DNA of 6,051 nt from Saprospiraceae bacterium (GTDB lineage Bacteria; Bacteroidota; Bacteroidia; Chitinophagales; Saprospiraceae): positions 1-6,051 of the forward strand of contig JALZVN010000281.1 in the NCBI GenBank assembly GCA_023299965.1, read 5' to 3'. A model generated the notes under the pieces. The model had not been told where the DNA came from and made no database searches. It saw only the letters and a program-made list of their open reading frames with translations. Shown here piece after piece: positions 1-4,402 of this stretch (positions are counted from its first letter, which is position 1; every line of letters begins with the position of its first letter). The translations under genes and the position numbers were made by a program.

Positions 1-270
1 TGCCACACCATTTTTAACCAATAAGAAGTTTGCTCGAGAATATTTTTTTTCAGCCGGAATTTTCTGCACTACAAAATTCCGAACACCCTTCTTATACAAT
101 GTGGCTATGTATTTATGCCCATCGGTATACTGGCCCTTCAACGCAAAAAACAAAGTTTGTTTGGCTACTGATATTTGTCGACTATCGATAGACACATGCC
201 GAATAATATAGTCAAATTCAGGTGCTCCATTTTTCAATGCTTGAGCTATATCCGTGATTGGTAATTTCAT
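1..270 (-). CDS. murF: MurF N-terminal fragment, probably bifunctional MurF/alanine racemase (3' end outside window)
   Basis: The first 90 codons of a gene that continues past the left edge. The start is the ATG read from 270, and no longer in-frame start is convincing. The peptide MKLPITDIAQALKNG is followed by DSR (29-31), TLFFALKG (39-46), DGHKYI (50-55) and GVRNFVV (62-68). This pattern matches the N-terminal Mur ligase domain, which binds the UDP-MurNAc part of the substrate, and specifically the Bacteroidota version. MurF is cytoplasmic and joins D-Ala-D-Ala to UDP-MurNAc-tripeptide in peptidoglycan synthesis. In this phylum the same family is usually fused to a C-terminal alanine racemase that makes D-alanine. 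That fusion is family knowledge; neither the ATP-binding domain nor the racemase lies in the window. There is no Shine-Dalgarno sequence, and the 36-base leader is AT-rich. Upstream lies the structured element at 307-437 with a promoter-like box, which may set its transcription. Confidence is high for a Mur ligase and moderate for the fusion. Confidence 0.85.
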   Translation of the reverse strand, partial: MKLPITDIAQALKNGAPEFDYIIRHVSIDSRQISVAKQTLFFALKGQYTDGHKYIATLYKKGVRNFVVQKIPAEKKYSRANFLLVKNGVA

Positions 271-306
271 AAACTAAGCTATATACTATTTTATGTGTAT
301 TGATTT

Positions 307-437
307 GGGCGTGCCCTTTTCGTTTCGCTGCGCTACACTCGAGGTCGGGCTCTATCGGGGTCCGCCGTTCGGCTCCCGCCCCTCCGAAAAAGTCGGGGCC
401 TATTCCTTACAGTCATAGCCCTATCGATCCCTCACGC
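307..437 (-). repeat. GC-rich structured intergenic element upstream of murF
   Basis: A non-coding block clearly different in base composition from its surroundings: 43 of 60 bases in 341-400 are G or C, against AT-rich flanks. On the plus strand it begins GGGCGTGCCC (307-316) and ends CCCTCACGC (429-437). The inverted repeats nest consistently: GCGTG 309-313 with CACGC 433-437; GGGCT 347-351 with AGCCC 417-421; then hairpins GCC/GGC (364-366/371-373, loop GTTC) and GCCCC/GGGGC (378-382/395-399, 12-base loop). No reading frame of note crosses it. The minus orientation is inferred because a TACTTTTG box lies at 437-444, so an RNA would begin near GCGTGAGGG and end 36 bases before the murF start. 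From memory, similar blocks (GGGCGTG..., GGTCGGGCT, ATCCCTCACGC) recur between genes of many Bacteroidota, so it may be a dispersed repeat, a small RNA or a 5' leader. No function can be assigned from one copy. Confidence 0.7.
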
Positions 438-444
438 AAAAGTA
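437..444 (-). promoter_or_regulatory. Candidate -7 promoter box reading into the structured element and murF
   Basis: Read on the minus strand this is TACTTTTG, an exact match to the Bacteroidota sigma-A -7 consensus TAnnTTTG. Transcription would start a few bases on, at about 428-434, making a leader of roughly 160 bases ahead of murF that contains the whole element at 307-437. I see no convincing -33 TTG/TTTG about 20 bases upstream; that position reads ACAAAGG. The assignment therefore rests on the -7 box and its placement alone. Confidence 0.5.
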
Positions 445-459
445 CTAAAATTTGAAACT

Positions 460-467
460 TACCTTTG
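460..467 (+). promoter_or_regulatory. Weak candidate -7 box on the opposite strand
   Basis: TACCTTTG fits TAnnTTTG on the plus strand, 15 bases from the minus-strand box at 437-444. No -33 element is evident. No gene follows on this strand: the frames downstream close within about a dozen codons, and everything from 723 onward is coded on the other strand. It could serve a small RNA, belong to the repeated element's flank, or be chance in AT-rich DNA. Confidence 0.2.
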
Positions 468-590
468 TATACGGATTACCATTACAAATGAAATTATACT
501 AATTTTATAGTTCAAATGGTATTAGTTCAAGTTTTTTCTATTGGCTTACAGTAGATCAATACACTCGATAAGTTACTGCCCAAAAAGGTT

Positions 591-610
591 TATGATACAA
601 AATCATCATA
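591..610. other. Weak AT-rich inverted repeat
   Basis: TATGAT (591-596) and ATCATA (605-610) are perfect inverted repeats around an 8-base spacer; an alternative 5-base stem ATGAT/ATCAT (592-596/602-606) is also possible. The stem is AT-rich and has no T-tract on either side, so a terminator role for the hydrolase gene is doubtful. Confidence 0.2.
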
Positions 611-618
611 GATATTAA

Positions 619-637
619 TCGTCCAACATTTGGATGA
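619..637 (+). other. Small hairpin TCGTCCAA-CAT-TTGGATGA
   Basis: Positions 619-626 and 630-637 pair over eight bases around a CAT loop. On the plus strand the only non-Watson-Crick pair is one G-U (621/635). On the minus strand, the direction in which the hydrolase is transcribed, that pair becomes an A-C mismatch, leaving five continuous pairs. No U-tract follows in either direction. It could be an operator-like dyad, a weak RNA hairpin or chance. Confidence 0.25.
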
Positions 638-722
638 CAATCAGCAATGACTAAACACAATGAATGGGCTTAACAGAGATAGTACCCCCTTTGTAGAGAT
701 TCCTTCATAGGAGAGGCTCGAT

Positions 723-2594
723 TTATTGAATCACAATCCGCTCTGTGATAACCTTGTCTGCTATAAGTAAGCGCACAAAATATACACCACTAGGTACTGC
801 ATTCTTTGAAAAATCAAGATTGAATTGACCAGGACCAACTTGTTTCTGATTGAGCAAAAATTTGACTCGTTTTCCATTTTTATTGATGATGTCAAGATCG
901 ATGAAAGCTTTCTTGTCAAGATTGTAATTAATGGTCACTTTTTGCTCACCAAGCTTTTGAATAACTTCCAAAGGAGCAGATGCATTACCCATAGTTTGAG
1001 CCCCAGCAGAAAAGATAAAAATAGGAGAAGTACTCAACGTTAAAATTTCAGAGTCGATTTTATCTAACTTTTTAATACGACTATAGTCCCATGCCGCTAC
1101 GCTCATTCTAGGATTACTCCACTCTATAGGTAAAGGAAAGTCCGCGCTTCCCGCTTCACTATTGTCGATGCTTGTTTTTGCCCAGATGACGAGTATACTT
1201 CGCCCAAGCTTATCAGAAAAGACTCCTCCATCTACATTTGCGGTCATGGCAAGTGCAGCAGTTTTGTCATAGTCAAAGTGCATCCCTCCTAATAGCTGTG
1301 CAGTGGTCTTATAGGCAATGCCACCATCTGTCAAAGTCATCTCATACTTAGGCACATCTAAAAGCGAATGATATACTCCCATAGTATTGAATTCCGTAAG
1401 ATTGACCTGCATATCGTGTGGAGAAGCTTCTGCTAGATTATAGATATGGTACTGTCTGATGTTTTCTCGCTTAGCCAACACCATGGATTTTATGGTGAAG
1501 TTTCTTTGGGCTTCATCACTACCCAATTGATTGTTGAAGGATTTTCTAGGAATATTTACCTCTGTGAGTATCCAGTGCTTGGCAGGATATTTTTTGCCAT
1601 CGTACCCATATGTGTGTAAGACTTTCTTGAATCTGTTTTTGGCTTCGACTACTCCTTGAGCTGCCTTGTCGGTATGTCTAAATAGATCATGTTTGAACTT
1701 ACTCATGTTCCATTTTTTTAGACTACCATCTATATGTGGATAACAATGAAAACTAAGCACATCAAAATAAGCCCCGCCTTTTAAAGCAAATTGATCGCTG
1801 ATGCTACCATCTACAGGATTATCTGTATTCCTACATACGGCGTCCATAAAAGAAGGGTAGCCTACACCGCCCGTGGCAACTAAGCCATCTGGTTGAACAG
1901 ATTTGATTACTTCATATGCGATACGCAAAGTACGGATGTAGTGAAAAACTGGAGCCCTCATTTTGTATTCACAAGGATCAGGGTTGTTATCCCACCAACT
2001 TCCCGAAGACCCTGGTGGAGCTAGAGAGTGTCCTTTGAAATCTCTATCTGCTAGATCAGGTTCATTCCAGATTTCCCAAATTTTCACGTAGTCTTTGTAG
2101 AGACTGACAGTCTTATATACATATAAGGCAAAATCATTATTGTCATTTACAGGCGTCCCATTTTCTCCATCATCCCAGATTGGTTCATATAGATTTCTAT
2201 AGTGATTAGAAGGACCCGTTTCATCGCAGTAGATAGTACGCTCTCTTTGTTCTTCGGATGGTTCTCCTATAAAGCATACGATATCTTCTATTCCTATTGA
2301 TTTGTAATATTTGAATGCGGAAATTCTGGCATCATATCCCCATTTTTCCAAAAAATGCCCAAAGAGTGCAGGGCGTAACGTTTCTGATCCAATGCCTTCA
2401 ACCTCTCGCACAGGATCTCCTTTAGAAATAGTCGCTAAGTCTTCATCTGTCCAGCCAGGAAAATATCCCATGTTGGTGCCAAAGAAAACATCGCTTTGAT
2501 AAGGAGGAACAAAGTCGTTCGCCGTTTTGACTTGCGCACTAGACAGCAGGCTGTAAAAGACGAATACAATAGTGATATACAATTTAATTGCCAT
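723..2594 (-). CDS. Secreted clan GH-A-like glycoside hydrolase with type A T9SS sorting domain
   Basis: A complete 623-residue protein. Residues 1-20 form a Sec signal peptide (hydrophobic ITIVFVFYSLL, likely cut at SSA/Q), which supports the ATG at 2594. The body looks like a (beta/alpha)8 barrel: KIWEIWNEPD puts the probable acid/base at E178 after the usual WN, FDVLSFHCYPH (277-287) resembles a later active-site strand, and WILTEVN puts the probable nucleophile at E345. About 430-530 looks like a beta-sandwich common beside such barrels. Residues about 548-623 are a type A sorting domain (Por_Secre_tail), with NKNGKRV, SGVYFVRL (602-609) and the ending ERIVIQ, so the enzyme should cross the outer membrane by T9SS and be released or surface-attached. 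GH39 or a related clan A family is possible, but I cannot assign family or substrate. It follows the amidohydrolase on the same strand by 84 bases and is probably in the same transcript. No SusC/SusD pair lies nearby, so this is not a classic polysaccharide utilisation locus. Confidence 0.85.
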   Translation of the reverse strand: MAIKLYITIVFVFYSLLSSAQVKTANDFVPPYQSDVFFGTNMGYFPGWTDEDLATISKGDPVREVEGIGSETLRPALFGHFLEKWGYDARISAFKYYKSIGIEDIVCFIGEPSEEQRERTIYCDETGPSNHYRNLYEPIWDDGENGTPVNDNNDFALYVYKTVSLYKDYVKIWEIWNEPDLADRDFKGHSLAPPGSSGSWWDNNPDPCEYKMRAPVFHYIRTLRIAYEVIKSVQPDGLVATGGVGYPSFMDAVCRNTDNPVDGSISDQFALKGGAYFDVLSFHCYPHIDGSLKKWNMSKFKHDLFRHTDKAAQGVVEAKNRFKKVLHTYGYDGKKYPAKHWILTEVNIPRKSFNNQLGSDEAQRNFTIKSMVLAKRENIRQYHIYNLAEASPHDMQVNLTEFNTMGVYHSLLDVPKYEMTLTDGGIAYKTTAQLLGGMHFDYDKTAALAMTANVDGGVFSDKLGRSILVIWAKTSIDNSEAGSADFPLPIEWSNPRMSVAAWDYSRIKKLDKIDSEILTLSTSPIFIFSAGAQTMGNASAPLEVIQKLGEQKVTINYNLDKKAFIDLDIINKNGKRVKFLLNQKQVGPGQFNLDFSKNAVPSGVYFVRLLIADKVITERIVIQ

Positions 2595-2621
2595 GGGCTT
2601 GAATACAATATATGTTTATGT

Positions 2622-2629
2622 CAAAAGCA
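2622..2629 (-). promoter_or_regulatory. Weak -7-like box upstream of the glycoside hydrolase
   Basis: On the minus strand this reads TGCTTTTG, one base off TAnnTTTG, and lies 28 bases before the hydrolase ATG within the 84-base gap. No TTG/TTTG is seen about 20 bases upstream. It might give the hydrolase its own start of transcription, but read-through from the amidohydrolase is equally compatible. Confidence 0.2.
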
Positions 2630-2678
2630 GCATTTTGTGGACGCTACCTATTTAGAACGATTCCGAAGGGAAGATAGT

Positions 2679-4391
2679 CTATTGGGCAGATTGATACTTA
2701 ATCTTTCCATCTACAATAGTATACAATACTTTAGTATCTAATATTTCATCATCGGTACAACTTAACAAATCATTTGATAAAATAACGATGTCGGCGAGCT
2801 TGCCGATTTCTAGAGAACCCTTTTGTTTTTCTTCAAACGCTGCAAAAGCATTATCAAGAGTATAAGACTTGATAGCCTCTGCACGCGTCATTTTTTGTTC
2901 TGTATAGAATTCAAAGCCATTGTCTTTTCGCTTTCTTGTAACTGCTGCATAGATACAATCAATTGGACTGATATCTTCAACAGGCACATCTGTACCGTTG
3001 GCAAGTCTAGCACCACTGTCTATCAGAGAGCGCCAAGCATAAGCCCCTTCTTTACTTCGTTCATGTCCAAGGCGTTTCTCTACAAATGGAGAATCAGAGG
3101 TGCAATGAATCGCTTGCATAGAAGCAATGGCACCAAGTTCGTTAAACCGAGAGATATCACTTGGGTTTAGATGCTGTGCATGTTCTACTCTCCAGCGACT
3201 ACCTTTTTCGTATCCTTTTTCTGGCATATGTTCATCAAACAGGTCTAGTATCAATCGATTGGCTCGGTCTCCAATACCATGCACACAAAGTTGTAGATTA
3301 TGCTCCTTAGCTAATTTAGCGATACCACTTACTTCCGTAATTGGGGTCGTGTTTTGTCCTTCAAATCCTGGCTTGTCATCATAAGGCTTGAGTAGCCAAG
3401 CTCCAAAAGCACCCAGTGCGCCATCTATTTCAGACTTGATAGCCCGTACAGTGAAGAAGCCATCTCCTCTATCAATAATGGGAAACTGAGAAAGCTTACC
3501 TTTCATATCTTCGTATCGATGTCTCACCATAGCCCAGAGGCGGATGTCAAGTTTTCTTTCATCCGCTAACGCTTTATAATATTCGATTTCTTTAAAAGTA
3601 GATCCCGCATCTTGGAATGAAGTAATGCCATTTGCTAAGCATTTTTCTTGCGCCTTTTCAATACCTTCTAACCAAAGTGCATATTTTTTTTCTTCCGGGA
3701 TACCATCTAAATAATCATTATAGGAATTTTGAATAAGTTGCATAGCACGTTCTTCGAAAACACCTAAGGCATATCCATCATTGTCTCTGACGATTTCTCC
3801 ACCAGCTGGATTATTGGTTTCTATGGTAACCCCACTTACATCCATGGCAGCCTTATTGGCGAATAAAGAATGCCCGCTGGCATGCTTTAGGATAATTGGG
3901 TTGTCTTTAGTAAGCTCACTTAATTTATCATGAAATGGATACCCATGAACATTTTGCAATGGTATAGAATCCCATTTTTCCTGATGCCATCCTCTTCCTT
4001 CTATCCACTCTCCTTTTTCGAGCGTTTTGGCTTTTGCGGCTACTCTTTCTATTACATCTTCCCAACTCTTAGTATTTAATAAGTTGATATTGACCAAAGA
4101 CTTTCCCATGCCGGAAAAGTGGCCGTGCCCCTCTATCATACCTGGCATTACAAATTTCCCTTTAGCGTCTATGGTTTTAGTCTTTTCTCCGATAAGAGAA
4201 ACCATATCAACTTCTTCTCCAATCTTGAGAATCTTGCCATCCTTGATGGCTAATGCTTTGGCAGTAGGCTTGTCAATTGATACAGTATAGATATTACCAT
4301 TGGTGATGACAAGGTCGGCTTTGTCTTCAGTGATACAGCTACATAGGCACAGCAATAGCATGACCACTAGTAGGGGGGATATATTTTGCAT
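2679..4391 (-). CDS. Amidohydrolase family 3 (YtcJ-like) predicted lipoprotein
   Basis: A complete 570-residue protein. The N-terminus has a hydrophobic run and a lipobox-like LCSC with the lipidated cysteine at C19, so it is probably an envelope lipoprotein; the acidic ITEDKAD just after could favour surface export, but this is inference. The core is a metal-dependent amidohydrolase: the beta-sandwich start VITNGNIYTV, then PGMIEGHGHF with the HxH ligands H89 and H91, IKSEIDGALGAFGAW with K319 as candidate bridging lysine, VHGIGDRAN (H371), RVEHAQ (H404), NGTDVPVE (D468), and the C-terminal GSLEIGKLADIVILS return of the sandwich. Order and length suit Amidohydro_3 enzymes, whose members cleave C-N bonds in amides or formamides; the substrate here is unknown. 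Most relatives I know of are cytoplasmic, so lipidation would be notable. The start ATG lies 11 bases after the stop of the upstream surface-protein gene, with an A-rich leader and no Shine-Dalgarno, which fits co-transcription. Confidence 0.87.
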   Translation of the reverse strand: MQNISPLLVVMLLLCLCSCITEDKADLVITNGNIYTVSIDKPTAKALAIKDGKILKIGEEVDMVSLIGEKTKTIDAKGKFVMPGMIEGHGHFSGMGKSLVNINLLNTKSWEDVIERVAAKAKTLEKGEWIEGRGWHQEKWDSIPLQNVHGYPFHDKLSELTKDNPIILKHASGHSLFANKAAMDVSGVTIETNNPAGGEIVRDNDGYALGVFEERAMQLIQNSYNDYLDGIPEEKKYALWLEGIEKAQEKCLANGITSFQDAGSTFKEIEYYKALADERKLDIRLWAMVRHRYEDMKGKLSQFPIIDRGDGFFTVRAIKSEIDGALGAFGAWLLKPYDDKPGFEGQNTTPITEVSGIAKLAKEHNLQLCVHGIGDRANRLILDLFDEHMPEKGYEKGSRWRVEHAQHLNPSDISRFNELGAIASMQAIHCTSDSPFVEKRLGHERSKEGAYAWRSLIDSGARLANGTDVPVEDISPIDCIYAAVTRKRKDNGFEFYTEQKMTRAEAIKSYTLDNAFAAFEEKQKGSLEIGKLADIVILSNDLLSCTDDEILDTKVLYTIVDGKIKYQSAQ

Positions 4392-4402
4392 AATTTCGTT
4401 TT

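Larger units (their letters stand above)
438..722. other. AT-rich intergenic remainder between the glycosidase and the element
   Basis: This stretch lies downstream of the glycoside hydrolase stop and carries no gene I can support. Both strands are closed by frequent stops, with the longest ATG frames near 12 codons. It holds an 8-base direct repeat TAGTTCAA (508-515 and 523-530), an inverted pair TTTGTA/TACAAA (464-469/483-488), and the two small hairpins listed separately. I found no tRNA: the T-loop-like TTCAAAT at 511-517 lacks the required C after it and has no acceptor or anticodon arms. No strong terminator with a U-tract follows the hydrolase gene. Confidence 0.6.

Noticed and set aside
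378..399. GCCCC/GGGGC hairpin as an intrinsic terminator
   Set aside because: There is no U-tract after the stem on either strand; the A/T run sits in the loop instead.
508..530. tRNA-like TTCAAAT or a regulatory iteron
   Set aside because: The T-loop consensus fails at the next position and no cloverleaf arms can be built. Two 8-base copies in AT-rich DNA are too few to call iterons.
516..554. 12-codon plus-strand frame (MVLVQVFSIGLQ) after the TACCTTTG box
   Set aside because: Too short to support, with no ribosome-binding context and no regulated gene downstream on that strand.
825..1043. Open frame of 72 codons on the plus strand
   Set aside because: It lies wholly antisense to the conserved sorting domain and sandwich region of the glycosidase, has no recognisable domain and no start signal.
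2311..2741. Two plus-strand open frames (62 and 81 codons) near the glycosidase start
   Set aside because: Both are antisense to the N-terminal coding region or the short gap, with no family resemblance; the minus-strand signal peptide and motifs explain this DNA.
2823..4290. Plus-strand open frames of 85-115 codons
   Set aside because: They are antisense to the amidohydrolase, whose metal-ligand motifs lie in order on the minus strand. Their cysteine- and serine-rich translations are typical of shadows.
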